Assembly: GCF_015706575.1 (NCBI RefSeq)
Contig: NW_024037056.1
Coordinates: 16,171,405-16,235,404, forward strand
Reading direction: 5' to 3'
DNA length: 64,000 bases
Source: Patiria miniata
Taxonomy: Eukaryota; Echinodermata; Asteroidea; Valvatida; Asterinidae
Under the pieces are notes generated by a model, which saw nothing but the letters and a program-made list of their open reading frames with translations, was not told the origin of the DNA and did not search any database. Positions within the stretch are counted from its first letter, which is position 1, and each line of letters opens with the position of its first letter. Shown piece after piece: positions 52,001-59,389 of the stretch. Both the position numbers and the translations under genes were made by a program.

Positions 52001-54559
52001 TGGAGATTACTGAAATAATAGTAAAATTCAATAACAATGAATGCATAATAGGTGTAGTCATGCGTATCCCTGTAGAACAAAAACACATACCTTCAAGATG
52101 ATAAATGGTCTATTGTATAATTATGATATCAAACTTAATTCATCACTGTGTCGTTCATTTGAAAAAAAAATAGTTCATTAAGGCCAAAAAAAAAAAGTCT
52201 CCGGTTTCTGGTATGCGCGCGCGTCGCCGTAGCCATGCGCGTCGGCAAAATGAAAAAGTTTTTTTTTAATGAAAGATGATGTCTCAAAACCGCCAAACTC
52301 ATTGGTTTGACTGGAATTCTGCTGCTGCGCAATTTCAACGTGTTTTTAGATGGGGTTATGATCGAGAATAAGCTTTATGTGGCCTCTCTGGACTCCCATA
52401 TATTTGCACTAAGTTTAGTCGAGCACCATTTGCAGTCATCAGCTGACATTTGAAGCAAAAAAGTCGGGTAAAAAAAAAAAAAAAAAAAAAAGCCGCGTCG
52501 CCGCACCACTTTTTGGACAAGCTCCATACCAGAAACCGGAGACTTTTTTTTTTTGGCCTAAGAGAGGTGTTGTCAATTAAGTTAAAAAACTAAAATCATC
52601 TACATCCTTTGCTTTGAAAAAAAAACTTTGTTAATTTTTGTTTTAATTTGGTTCAAGGTTACAGCCTATGAGTTCCTTCAAGCTTGGACGTCTCTGAAGC
52701 GTCAACGAAGCATGCTCGCCTATGCGGAGTTACTCAAACAGATCTCACCAGAGGAACTACCAGAAGGTATGAGTATTGAGCCCTAGCCCTCCCAGATCCA
52801 AGCCAATTCACCGGCTTGAAGGGTTTGGTAGATTTTGTAGGAGTGAGAAAGTTGGGCATTATTTGCCACTATTAATTTACATGCTTTAAACCTTACATTT
52901 CTGTTCTTTAATCTGTAGTTTTGACCAACAAACTCGATGGAGACATGGTTGTCAATATCGTCAAGGCTGTTTGTGAACATCTCGTAGAGTCTGGTAAGTT
53001 ATATGTAAACCAATTTTTTTTATAGTCAGGTTTTCTTCTGAAAGTCCAAGAAGTATACTGATAAGTAATATGGACCTGGTTCAGTTGGAATTACCTTAAA
53101 CTAGAAGTTGTGATCTAGAATGCTTTAAAAAAAAATGGGTTTTCAATTTATCGTAGTCTGAACACTATGATAAAAAATTATATTGAAATGTCCAAAATCT
53201 TGCAAAAAGACCTGGACTCAAGTCGGAGTCCGAAAAGTTGCTTTCAAAGGGTAGGTAGCATAGTGGAGTAAGAATCCCCCAATTGCATTGCGATTTTGCT
53301 GTTGTAGGGTAAAAGTGCTCCTCTTTTTGGAAGATTTATGTGATAATATTATATTTAAATCAATTTTGTTTTTGTTTTTTGCAGATGGGGATCTGAGCTA
53401 TGGCTTGCTGGCTAATCTACCCAAGGTGGAGAGGTTTAAGGCTGTCGTCATGTTCCTATCGACTAGCGATAAGAAACGTAAGTTTTTCATGTTTTTATTT
53501 TTTAAGAAAATACTCTGGGTATGTGGTGGAGTTGTCATGTGCATCACACTCAGGAGGACAGAGCACACCGTCCGAAACGTTGAGTTCTACACTCAACCAA
53601 CCGGTTCTTTTTATAGGCCATCAGCCTCGGTCCAAAATTTTGGCCACTGGTATCAAATGAGGGGAATGATGCTTATAGCGATTTTTGGCAAGGCACCTCC
53701 AGAATTGGAAAATATGTGATAGCATTGCAGCGGTGGCAGCTTTTTGGGTGTTATCACCCTTTTTTTCAAAATGTCCATCAAAATGCTTGTTACCACTCTA
53801 GGGGCGGTATAACTTGCGCATGAGCACTATAATCATTTATGCCCTGATTTGATACCGACCAACTCCCAGGCTGATGGCCTATTAAAATCACATTTCTTCC
53901 AAGAAGAGATTACTTGCGTGTATACTACCTGAGCGCAACTTATGCAAGCCTGGTGCCACCTCAGATTATGGCTGTTGCCGACTTAGTCTGTACATTGAGA
54001 AGAGTGTGTTCAGTTAAGGTTACAATAAAGTTTTCACTCTGGCAAAATTGACATCAAGCATGTCAAAAGATTGACATCAAGCATGTCAAAAAATTGACAT
54101 CAAGCATGGTATCAAGCATGTCAAAAGATTGACATCAAGCATGTCAAAAAGTTGACATCAAGCATGTCAAAAAGTTGACATCAAGCATGTCAAAAAGTTG
54201 ACATCAAGCATGTCAAAAGATTGACATCAAGCATGTCAAAAAGTTGACATCAAGCATGTCAAAAAGTTGACATCAAGCATGTCAAAAAATTGACATCAAG
54301 CATGTCAAAAAATTGACATCAAGCATGTTAAAAAAATTAACCTCAAGCATGTCAAAACATTGACACCAAGCTTGTCAAAAAATTGACATCAAGCTTGTCA
54401 ACAGCCGAAGATCATAGAGCACCATTTAAACAAAATTCTGTTTTTTGTTTTTGTGCTCTAGGTCTGCGGAACTCACTGAAGAAGTTGGGGTCTAGGAAGA
54501 GTGAAGCGTATGTAGAGTCAGACATCGAGAAACTGCGACAGCACTACAGCCTCAAATAA
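30527..54559 (+). CDS. SPAG1: SPAG1: TPR scaffold for dynein-arm assembly
   Basis: SPAG1 helps cytoplasmic preassembly of axonemal dynein arms with HSP70/90 and R2TP-type partners; human loss causes primary ciliary dyskinesia. Coding exons: 30527-30672, 31073-31147, 31948-32032, 32991-33110, 33825-34008, 34268-34326, 35357-35456, 35688-35765, 36114-36220, 36689-37202, 38010-38184, 38735-38815, 40045-40465, 40887-40994, 41614-41703, 41886-41999, 42114-42485, 43250-43402, 52658-52766, 52919-52993, 53385-53477, 54462-54559. Total 3357 nt, 1118 aa plus stop, with all phases consistent. Human SPAG1 is 926 aa; the excess is mainly low-complexity linkers. It has three TPR blocks and an RPAP3-type C-terminal domain. 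The start is the first ATG after the 5' acceptor and gives the expected N-terminal region (LEKILKALRSGADGYYPDL). Confidence 0.96.
30720..31030. repeat. Simple array of CACAAGTC-type words
   Basis: Irregular tandem repeat of AAGTCATCACAAGTCCTCAC words in SPAG1 intron 1, ending about 40 bp before exon 2. The words resemble those at 14190-14250 in an AGO intron. Confidence 0.8.
31195..31760. repeat. Tandem ~115-bp repeat, about five copies
   Basis: Each unit carries CTTGGTAGGTACAAAGAG, GTGCCATTGGGTTCCTGCAC and GGAGGATTTTGTAGGATTGAGG. The last motif links it to the dispersed family at 12640, 22497 and 39586. It lies in SPAG1 intron 2. Frames across it are artefacts. Confidence 0.85.
32095..32270. 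repeat. Dispersed repeat, second copy of 21880-22015
   Basis: Shares GTCTGTGGGA, CCAATTCTGAGACAATGA, GCTAGTCCCATTGAACAA and GACTCTGAGGCAGTTTGG in order. It lies in SPAG1 intron 3. Confidence 0.6.
32630..32745. mobile_element. Small palindromic MITE
   Basis: GGAAAGCAAGTGCGAAGCGAA and the inverse TTCGCTTTCGCGTGAAGTACGAA bound a ~110-bp unit with an internal GTCAACAATG.../...TGTTGATGTC pairing. A related element with an AGCCCGGTTCATGCTTC end is at 38393-38552. Confidence 0.6.
34268..36220 (+). CDS. SPAG1: SPAG1 exons 6-9: first TPR block
   Basis: Residues ~204-318. KEKDKGNEAFKAGDYEEAVQYYSRSI, APAYNNRSLARIKL, AAVEDCTKVLELEPENIKALLRRGTAL and AAKTDLEAVL follow the TPR helix pattern and the carboxylate-clamp style used for HSP C termini. 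The exons are 59, 100, 78 and 107 nt. Confidence 0.94.
34838..35120. mobile_element. MITE, first of an inverted pair
   Basis: Ends GGGCCGAATTCACGGCG and TTGAAATTGGGCCCA, internal GGAGACTGTAAGCATAAGCA and AATCTCCATGCACGCGCG. The other copy (36352-36598) is inverted and lies on the far side of SPAG1 exons 7-9. Confidence 0.75.
35812..36072 (+). mobile_element. tRNA-derived SINE, 5'-truncated
   Basis: Third member of the family at 10420 and 19032. Begins within the head (GGGTTTGCGACTCATGATCAG), keeps B-box GGGTTCGAATCC and the full body. It lies in SPAG1 intron 8. Confidence 0.8.
36248..36598. mobile_element. Truncated piggyBac-like MITE followed by the inverted MITE copy
   Basis: 36248-36350 matches the left ~100 bp of the TTAA element seen at 23406 and 38832 (GCAACATTTGCAAACAT onward) and stops at CATGGCACC. 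It runs directly into 36352-36598, the inverse of 34838-35120. Confidence 0.7.
36689..40465 (+). CDS. SPAG1: SPAG1 exons 10-13: acidic linker, second TPR block, Pro/Thr-rich linker
   Basis: Residues ~319-715. Exon 10 (514 nt) carries RRMIIQEVEDESDSEEED and a long low-complexity linker, then DSGNELFKAGQYGNAMEKYS. Exons 11-12 complete the TPRs (SLYNNRSACNSKTGHLKE, EDCDAALEIQPYSAKALVRR, YRHAYVDYQTAMKVD). Exon 13 has the conserved GPKWREKL, a Pro/Ser/Thr-rich stretch, then FLKLKTKGNTLVQQ, which begins the third TPR block. Confidence 0.94.
38393..38552. mobile_element. Palindromic MITE (AGCCCGGTTCATGC end)
   Basis: Left AGCCCGGTTCATGCTTCATG and right CGAGTATAGATCGGGCT are imperfect inverted ends. 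Inside, GCGAATTTGACGTCATG pairs with CATGACGTCACAAATTCAC. It lies in SPAG1 intron 11. Confidence 0.65.
38832..39353. mobile_element. piggyBac-like MITE with TTAA flanks
   Basis: Sibling of 23406-23935: TTAA then AGGGAAAATACA at the left, TGTATATTCCCT then TTAA at the right, with internal palindrome CGCTGATCGGCCGATCAGCG. It starts about 15 bp after SPAG1 exon 12. Confidence 0.8.
39586..39955. repeat. ~370-bp dispersed repeat, inverted third copy
   Basis: Reverse orientation relative to 12640-13066 and 22497-22925, with CCTCAATCCTGCAAAATCC motifs. It lies in SPAG1 intron 12. Confidence 0.75.
40887..43402 (+). CDS. SPAG1: SPAG1 exons 14-18: third TPR block and Lys-rich repeat linker
   Basis: Residues 716-994. 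TPR: GNYEKAAEFYTACIALD, SYTNRALCFIKL, EADCTQALELDDGSIKALYRRALARK, YSDGIRDLMTLLKIEP. Exon 17 then encodes about a dozen five-residue repeats of the EVKPA/EVKSS type, from a ~15-nt DNA repeat (GAGGTCAAACCAGCG), and ends with KRMQIQEVEGNSEDE. Exon 18 is Lys/Pro/Gly-rich. Confidence 0.93.
42618..42907. mobile_element. pogo-like MITE, uninterrupted copy
   Basis: CAGTCGAACCCTGATAAGAG ... AAAGGTGATCGACTG with TA on both sides (42616-42617 and 42908-42909). 290 bp, no transposase. Same family as 23255-23969. Confidence 0.75.
43675..44220. mobile_element. Foldback-family copy, one-sided
   Basis: Matches the left half and part of the middle of 17121-18212 (AACACCACAAAAAAAG, TTCATTGCAGGGGTCATAAT, ATGATGCAGTTTAAAAATTTGC). 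It also carries an internal duplication of GTGCCTGAACAAAGC near 43951 and 44055. It lies in SPAG1 intron 18. Confidence 0.7.
45066..45371. mobile_element. piggyBac-like MITE, CCCTCCTAG ends
   Basis: TTAA-CCCTCCTAGT at the left and ACTAGGAGGG-TTAA at the right: perfect short TIRs with TTAA target duplication, 306 bp. A different family from the AGGGAATATACA element. Confidence 0.85.
45405..45548. mobile_element. Palindromic foldback element
   Basis: GGAACACGGAATAATGTAGT pairs with ACTACATTTTCCGTGTTCC, and GTCCCACATAC with GTATGTGGGGC, around a ~20-bp loop. It lies 34 bp from the previous MITE. Confidence 0.75.
45549..46876. other. SPAG1 intron 18, lectin 3' flank; no further gene seen
   Basis: Contains an approximate direct repeat (CATTGGGTCCTAAA at ~45933 and ~46121) and, at 46303-46340, one copy of the dispersed GGGCAGTGCTATTGTATAGG repeat (others near 5811, 20278 and 32761). 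Frames here have no domains. Confidence 0.4.
46877..47374 (-). CDS. Secreted C-type lectin 1, nested in SPAG1 intron
   Basis: A single exon of 165 codons plus stop. Residues 1-18 form a signal peptide (MLLLQLTLIFAVLELSSA), and one C-type lectin domain (residues 32-160) follows. Disulfide pattern of the long form: C32-C43, C60-C160, C136-C152. The ligand/calcium loop has EPN (126-128, usually mannose-type) and WDD (147-149) in place of WND. WIGYSD and FVWTD match the domain core. An extra cysteine, C20, sits right after the signal and could link subunits. It resembles the small soluble lectins of echinoderms, likely extracellular immune or adhesion proteins (inference). It is intronless and antisense to SPAG1. 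Confidence 0.93.
   Translation of the reverse strand: MLLLQLTLIFAVLELSSAGCMDMARTRMSSKCPPPWLAFRNHCYLYVMQPTPFMDAERYCQNLSNPGRSAHLVSISDRTESDFVFQYAKAVSSEFVWIGYSDRVLENKFVWTDRSSGNFDNWIPGEPNDWGGGQDCAFVDPAEGGRWDDKECGNSYNFMCKMVVV
47375..48051. other. 5' flank of lectin 1 (duplicated flank)
   Basis: The first ~60 bp beyond the start codon resemble the flank of lectin 2. 47880-48050 contains TTGATTTTTGTTT ... TTTTGTGTTTCTCCAG ... ACGCTCTCC, a block that recurs beyond lectin 2. No other gene seen. Confidence 0.5.
48052..48801. mobile_element. hAT-like non-autonomous element, 750 bp
   Basis: TIRs TAGGGTTGTC and GACAGCCCTA, flanked by a near-matching 8-bp duplication (AGCAGAAA at 48044-48051, AACAGAAA at 48802-48809). 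Sub-terminal regions are rich in CGAATATTCG-type words. The interior (48313-48640) is the dispersed repeat of 9415-9730. A related half-end is near 29615-29690. No transposase. Confidence 0.75.
49328..49825 (-). CDS. Secreted C-type lectin 2, nested in SPAG1 intron
   Basis: A single exon of 165 codons plus stop, a close paralogue of the gene at 46877. Signal peptide MVLLQLFLIFAMLELSSA, then one C-type lectin domain with the same six cysteines, EPN (GEPNNFGG) and WDD (SWDDKEC), ending in the identical FMCKMVVV. Differences cluster in the loop around the binding site (NNFGGVQDCGFMYPTEGRS against NDWGGGQDCAFVDPAEGGR). The extra Cys after the signal peptide is replaced by Arg (SSAGRMD). Probably a recent tandem duplicate with altered specificity or oligomer state (inference). 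Confidence 0.93.
   Translation of the reverse strand: MVLLQLFLIFAMLELSSAGRMDMAQTRISSTCPPPWLAFRNHCYLYVMQPTPFMDAEHYCQTLSNPGRSAHLVSISDRMESNFVFQYAKAVSSEIFWIGYNDIVLEGNFIWTDRNPGHFDNWLSGEPNNFGGVQDCGFMYPTEGRSWDDKECAVPFNFMCKMVVV
50490..51400. repeat. Series of decayed lectin-flank duplicates
   Basis: Blocks with ATTGATTTT, TGGCAG, TTTTGTGTTTCTCCAG, AGTAA and CACACRCTACCAATGAATG recur with markers at about 50929, 51103 and 51289 (periods 174 and 186), with weaker versions at 50500 and, next to lectin 1, at 47930. No lectin frame follows the extra copies. Confidence 0.6.
50645..50866. mobile_element. MITE with GGCCAAAAAAAA ends, copy 1
   Basis: Left GTAGGCCAAAAAAAA, right CCAGAAACCGGAGAG then TTTTTTTGGCCTTAA. 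The interior (CACATAAAGCTT, CACGTTAAAATTG, CAGGATTCCAGTCAAACCAG) is inverted in copy 2. Confidence 0.7.
51410..52170. other. SPAG1 intron 18, no gene seen
   Basis: AT-rich, with a GGGTCAAAGGTCAT word at about 51653. No other structure recognised. Confidence 0.4.
52178..52563. mobile_element. MITE with GGCCAAAAAAAA ends, copy 2 (inverted)
   Basis: TTAAGGCCAAAAAAAA then GTCTCCGGTTTCTGG at the left; CCAGAAACCGGAGAC then TTTTTTTTTTGGCCTAA at the right: TIRs of over 30 bp. The left part is the inverse of 50645-50866. It ends about 95 bp before SPAG1 exon 19. Confidence 0.75.
52658..54559 (+). CDS. SPAG1: SPAG1 exons 19-22: RPAP3-type C-terminal domain
   Basis: Residues ~995-1118. TAYEFLQAWTSLKRQRSMLAYAELLKQI, LTNKLDGDMVVNIVKAVCEH, LLANLPKVERFKAVVMFLS and the final LRQHYSLK match the helical RPAP3_C domain, which in this family binds the RUVBL1/2 ATPases. 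Stop TAA at 54557-54559. These exons follow a 9.25-kb intron that houses the lectin genes. Confidence 0.94.
53478..54039. other. SPAG1 last intron, 5' part, with inverted GGCCATCAGCCT words
   Basis: TAGGCCATCAGCCT (53616) and AGGCTGATGGCCTA (53868-53881) are inverted ends of a ~265-bp unit, possibly another MITE. No gene. Confidence 0.5.
54040..54405. repeat. 23-bp tandem repeat, about 15 copies
   Basis: Units of TTGACATCAAGCATGTCAAAA, including the imperfect palindrome TTGACATCAAGCATGTCAA. The array ends about 55 bp before the 3' splice site of the last SPAG1 exon. Confidence 0.95.
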
Positions 54560-55180
54560 TTATTGGTTCAAATCTTCTTGCATCATTGAACAAAAAATTG
54601 TCGTTCAAGTCTGAAATGTGAACCTAAATTGAAAAAAAAAAATTCTAATCCTGTTTAAACTGCTCAAAAACCAGTCAATTACCTTAATTCTTCCACAACT
54701 TTCTCAATGCATTAGGAGATCTTGAAGGATTTTGTAGGATTGAGGAAGGTTTCTAGCCAAAAATGCTGACAGAATTTCAGCTGGAAAATCTGTGATTATT
54801 TATTTCTTGCATGAAAGGGTCCATGAAATTATATTTTTCTTTTCTTAGGAATACCTTTTGTGCAACTTTCCACTCTTAAATGTATGAAACTATTTGACAC
54901 CCCTTTTGGGTTAATTTTACTGAAAAGTGCACTTCTGTAAGGACTTCAGATTTTCCATACTTTTCTGGACAACTGAAGGCACTATTGCTGTGATGTCATT
55001 TCAGGAAGACACTGTTCAGTTTAGGGGTTTTCTGTTCAAATTGTGAACCTAAAAGTTTGCTGAAAACATCTGTGAGAATAGTTTGCACTGTTACAACAAC
55101 GAATCCCCAAAGAACAGAAAATGTATGACGGCAAAATATCCAAAATTCTGGCAACTTTTGATGATGAAATAACTGTAACA
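54560..55180. other. SPAG1 3' flank / probable 3' UTR
   Basis: Non-coding sequence after the SPAG1 stop, with one GGATTTTGTAGGATTGAGG word at 54727. The first AATAAA on this strand is at 55242-55247, inside the hairpin arm. The true polyadenylation site is not certain. Confidence 0.4.
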
Positions 55181-55369
55181 TTCGCTCTTTTCACACACTC
55201 TGCCATTGGGCATGAAGGGCCTCGATCTGGCAACTTTACACAATAAAAATAGCCGGCTCAGTGATCTGAACCCCGACACGGGAATCACTGAACCGACTGT
55301 ATTTATTGTGTAAAGTTGCCAGATCAAGGCTCTGCATGCCCATGGCGGAAGTGTGAAAAGAACGAATTG
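55181..55369. repeat. ~190-bp hairpin (inverted repeat, ~80-bp arms)
   Basis: Left arm CACACTCTGCC ... CAACTTTACACAATAAA ... TCAGTGAT and right arm ATCACTGA ... TTTATTGTGTAAAGTTG ... GGCGGAAGTGTG surround an 18-bp loop centred near 55274. The second genomic copy (61843 onward) keeps only the loop and the right arm. Confidence 0.88.
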
Positions 55370-56905
55370 AGGGTTCTGCCTGAATTTACAAACTACTTTT
55401 GCTCATGAATATAGAAATTTGCATAGAAAGGTCTTCCCCAAATCCAGAACTTTTTTAGTTTCCTTGATTTTTGGTCGAAAAAAGACAAAAGATATCCGGT
55501 CTGAATTAACAATGTATGAAATACGCCAACCTTTAATTTGAGAGTGTCTCTAGATTTTATTTGGTTAAGTCTGATTTTTTTAGGTTGTTTTTTTTTAGTT
55601 TCTTTTACTGTTTCCACCAGTTAATGTCTTTTCAATAATTGGCGTCATTAAAAAAAAAATTTCAAAGAATAATATTAATCCACAAACAGAGTAAAGTATT
55701 CTCAGACTAATATCACTTGTTCAAACTACAACTACAATGTATATCTATGTTGGAAATTCCCCAAGAAAATTCCAGTAAATTGAAATATTTTGATTTGAAT
55801 ATCAAAGGTGAATTTTGATTGCAGCTGTAATGAGTTTGTGACTTTTTTTTTTAGAAATACATGTATAGCAAAAAGTGGTTTCAATTGAAAAATGTTGAGA
55901 GTTCGCACTGAGAAAAGTTAAATATTTTTTTAATTTTTATTTTCAGTTTGTCCCGTTACAAAGTTTGTAATTTCTTGGTGTTGAGATTGGAATTTATTCC
56001 AGAACATGAAATGAATAAAATGCCAATGAGAAGATTCATTGAGAACTAATGCAACTGAGTAGTTGTTAGCGTGTCATTTTGTTCTTAGAAGTCACTTAGG
56101 GAAGAATTCTGTGCGTCGACATCTCTTATTTTTCCCTGCAGTGACCTGTTAGCCATCAGAAAGCGATAAACATGTTCTAAAAAGTCGAATTTAGCAGGGA
56201 AAATATTAAAGCATTTACTGAGAAAACACTTGGAATTTTTCTGACCAGTCACATAGGGTTTGTACACAGGGTGTCAAGTGATGCCCAGGTATGGAACACT
56301 TTCCGTGACTTGATTTGAAAAGTTGCACCTTAAATACCCAAATTCCTTTTTTTTTAATTGGCCTATTTTTTAGATGATGGACAACCTAAGTAGACATAAA
56401 AATGCATTATACTTATTTTTTGTACAAGTTTGACAACAATTTGGTCAACAATTTTTGATTATTTCAAACTCGGGGGGGGGGGGGGGGGAAGACGGAACTT
56501 CAACAAACCAGGCAATTAATATAAACGTTCTTTTATTTCCAATGTAAAATAATGTAACATGGTCAATCATGGTTATATATCCGTCACTAAACTAAACCTG
56601 GGGGCCAGCCAAAAAATACGTAACTACATCAAAGAAAAAGTCAACAGATTTGCAGTTTCGTCTCGATCTTAATTACGCTGTGCTTGAAATAAAAATGCAC
56701 CAAAAACAATAGAATAATATTATAAAACTTGTTACATTGTAGAATACACACACTGACAAGCATTGTGTTCTCTTCGATCCATTCAAACATGTACATACAT
56801 ACATACAGTCGTGAATTTCTATACGCCTGAGGACAATGCTTTGTGTTTCTCTTTGTCCCTGTAATATAACACTCTCCCATAGACGAAGCACATAACTCTA
56901 GGATC
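55258..56905. repeat. Segmental duplication, copy A part 1 (matches 61843-63489)
   Basis: Nearly identical to 61843-63489 apart from scattered substitutions, a 13-nt insertion in copy B near 62479, and a poly-G run (56474-56488) replaced in copy B. It probably contains the distal ZNF706 3' UTR; TTTATT at 56532-56537 is a minus-strand AATAAA. Confidence 0.93.
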
Positions 56906-58424
56906 AAGGACAGTTTCCAACAAAAGACCCAACGCTCGAGGACTGAAAGGATCTTTTGTTTTTCCTTTGTGTGTCTGTTCTCTATCGTAAAGCCACACAT
57001 GTACAAAGTCAAAAGTACAGTTTGTTCCAACATGAAATTGTTTGGAGAAATTAACTGCAGGACAGAATTAAAAAAATGTAAAGAATTGAAATATGCTAAA
57101 TTCTCAGAGAATGCGAGGAAAAAATAAAAGTCAATGGATGCCACCAAAACAAAAGATAAAAGAGGAAAAGATGTTAAGGAAAACAAGGGTGGTTTACAAC
57201 TGACCTTTAACCCTTAGCAACTCCATCAAAATCTGTCGTCCCCCCCCCCCCTCCAATTTTGGGAGATATTAGCAGAAAAGCCACATGTACCAAGTCCATC
57301 AAAATCCACCAGCACCAGTGGTGGATTTCAACGGATTTGGTCCTGAAGCATTATGTGAAGCAGAGTCGGTGATGGATTTTGACGGACAGGTCTCCCAAGT
57401 AGAAAGTTGGGTTTAAGAACCAAAAATAAAAGTGGCTAATGAACACTTAATACAGGTATCTTATCTGGATAATCAATGCATTAAAAGCGAATTTTTGTTA
57501 TAAAATTCTGAGGTAATTATGGGAGTAAGGATCCCCCAAAACTTGACAGCAATATATTTCTTACTACGCTTCAGTACACATGCCCGAAGGGTTATGCCTG
57601 TCTTTGTGTTCAATACCCTTAGTTTTTGAGACAAACTGTTTTGGCACTGCAAAAACAATTTGTCACATAAGCTAAGTGTATGTTTCTTCTCTACAGTATC
57701 ATTTTTTGTTGACTAAATCTTCATACCAAAGATACATTTCAATGGAATGCTACAATGAAATAAACATGATGAATCAAAATAAATACGATGCATACTTTAA
57801 AACAAGAGAGAAAAAAAAACCTACACAGGCAACTACTTTCATAGCAGATTCTGAAAACTGATTTTCTACACAATCATCCGTAAGTAAGAAATCCGATTAA
57901 TTAATATTTACACTATCACAAGTGGAATTGGAGTCTTTTCATTTTTCAGGTTTCAGGAAGTTGTGTTTTTTTTAAGACTTGGCCAAACTGATCAAAAGAA
58001 GTAAAATTGAAGAAACAGTTTCTCAAAAATTGTGGGAAAACCTGATATGATAAAGGCTGTACCATGGAAGATTCCATTGTATATTCAGGGGTGTCATGCT
58101 CTGTTAGGCCGAGGGGGCATTGGCCACTGGCGTCCTGGTGTCATGATGTTATGTGATGAACCTCAGAAGACCTGTAAAAGAAAAAAAAAGGAGGGGAGTA
58201 AATAACATGTAATTTATCTAAATTTATTTTGGAAGAGGGTTATTATGGGCCCAAGTTTGGGGACTGGGAACATGGACCATTCCAAATTTGGCTGGGCGCC
58301 CCGCCCACCTTTGGTTGATTCTGTGGTCACCTGACCAAAAGTCGTGATCTCATTGGTCAATGCACACTGTCTGACTGACAGGCAGGGCGGGTCCATTGGC
58401 CTACTGATCACATCTTTGGTCACC
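56906..58424. other. Segment absent from copy B
   Basis: This ~1.5 kb lies between the two parts of copy A and is missing from the second copy. It contains a 181-codon minus-strand frame (56641-57186, overlapping its left edge) with no recognisable domain, a C-run at 57240-57251, and a minus-strand AATAAA (58223-58228) plausible for ZNF706. Confidence 0.6.
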
Positions 58425-58890
58425 TGACCAAAAAGCCGTGATCTGATTGGTCAATGGGCACTGTTTGATTGACAGGCAGGGCGAGTCCATTGGCCTACTG
58501 ATCACATATTTGGTCACCTGACCAAAAGTTGTGATCTCATTGGTCAATGCGCACTGTTTGATTAACAGGCAGGGCGGGTCCAATGGCCCACTGATCACAT
58601 CTTTGGTCACCTGACCAAAAGTCATGATCTCATTGGTCAATGCGAACTGTTTGATTGACAGGCAGGGCGGGTCCATTGGCCTACTGATCACATATTTGGT
58701 CACCTGACCAAAAGCTGTGATCTCATTGGTCAATGCGCACTGTTTGATTGACAGGCAGGGCAGGTCCATTGGCCCACTGATCACATCTTTGGTCACCTGA
58801 CCAAAAGCTGTAATCTTATTGGTCAATGCGCACTGTTTGATTAACAGGCAGGGCGGGTCCACTGGCCCACTGATCACATCTTGTGTTTTG
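58310..58890. repeat. 93-bp tandem array with TALE (PBX-PREP/MEIS), CCAAT and GC-box motifs
   Basis: GATCACAT markers at 58406, 58500, 58593, 58686, 58779 and 58872 give periods of 94 then 93 bp. Each unit has ATTGGTCAATG (CCAAT box), TGATTGACAG or one-base variants TGATTAACAG/TGACTGACAG, a GCAGGGCGGG-like GC box, a second ATTGG/CCAAT in most units, and GGTCACCTGACC. The period is a multiple of three, which explains the long open frame across it. It lies 70-650 bp beyond the ZNF706 stop. Confidence 0.93.
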
Positions 58891-58962
58891 GAAGTTTGAT
58901 GCACTAGCTGTAAGTACACTTACTGTTGTTGCTTTTGCTGTTGTATCTAGGAATGCCTGTCA

Positions 58963-59389
58963 TCACGCGCTGGCGGTCTGCAGTTCAGCAGGCAGGGGGC
59001 TCTTGGGGTGCTTACTCTCGAAGTGTTGCTTGTAGGTCTTGGGATCCGGCATTTGACTCTGTGAAATTTAGAAGCATTATGATTGAAAGTTAGAACAGTA
59101 GTAAAAACTAGTATCATTAGAAGAAGATTAATAAAATGATTACGATGATGAAGGTGGTTAGAAGGGACAGTGATCCCGGGCGAGTAGTCAATTTTCAGTT
59201 CAAGTACTTGCAGCAGATAATCTCCTGATGCATTTTGACCATTTTAACTGGTGCCCTTACTTTGCAGACGGTGCATGTGTAGGTGAGTGCCTTGGCGGCT
59301 GAAGCCTTTTGACTGGTCCCCTTCTTCAGTTTGGCCATTTTCTCGGCGTTCTTCTGCTGGGATTGGATCTTCTGTTGGCCGCGCGCCAT
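58963..59389 (-). CDS. ZNF706: ZNF706 homologue, small zinc-finger protein
   Basis: Two coding exons, 59389-59261 and 59058-58963, joined in phase 0 (GTAAGG donor, TTTCACAG acceptor), encode 74 aa; human ZNF706 has 76. The N terminus MARGQQKIQSQQKNAEK is the conserved 4F5/SERF-like start, and a single C2H2 finger is formed by YTCTVCKSQMPDPKTYKQHFESKH (two Cys in exon 1, two His in exon 2), followed by PKSPLPAEL. Vertebrate ZNF706 is reported as a regulator of stem-cell state and a protein-aggregation modifier; the role here is unknown. It is convergent with SPAG1. A short 5' UTR reaches an acceptor near 59431, so a non-coding first exon lies upstream. Confidence 0.96.

Noticed and set aside
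53288..53719. 143-codon plus-strand frame
   Set aside because: It is read-through of SPAG1 exon 21 (53385-53477) into both introns; splice sites define the true exon.
56641..57186. 181-codon minus-strand frame, hydrophobic N-terminal half
   Set aside because: No recognisable domain. It lies in the probable ZNF706 3' flank, and its N-terminal part is missing from the second copy. Kept as uncertain, not called as a gene.
58401..58919. 172-codon minus-strand frame of 31-residue repeats
   Set aside because: Direct consequence of a 93-bp DNA tandem repeat with no stop codon in one frame. No start context or homology.
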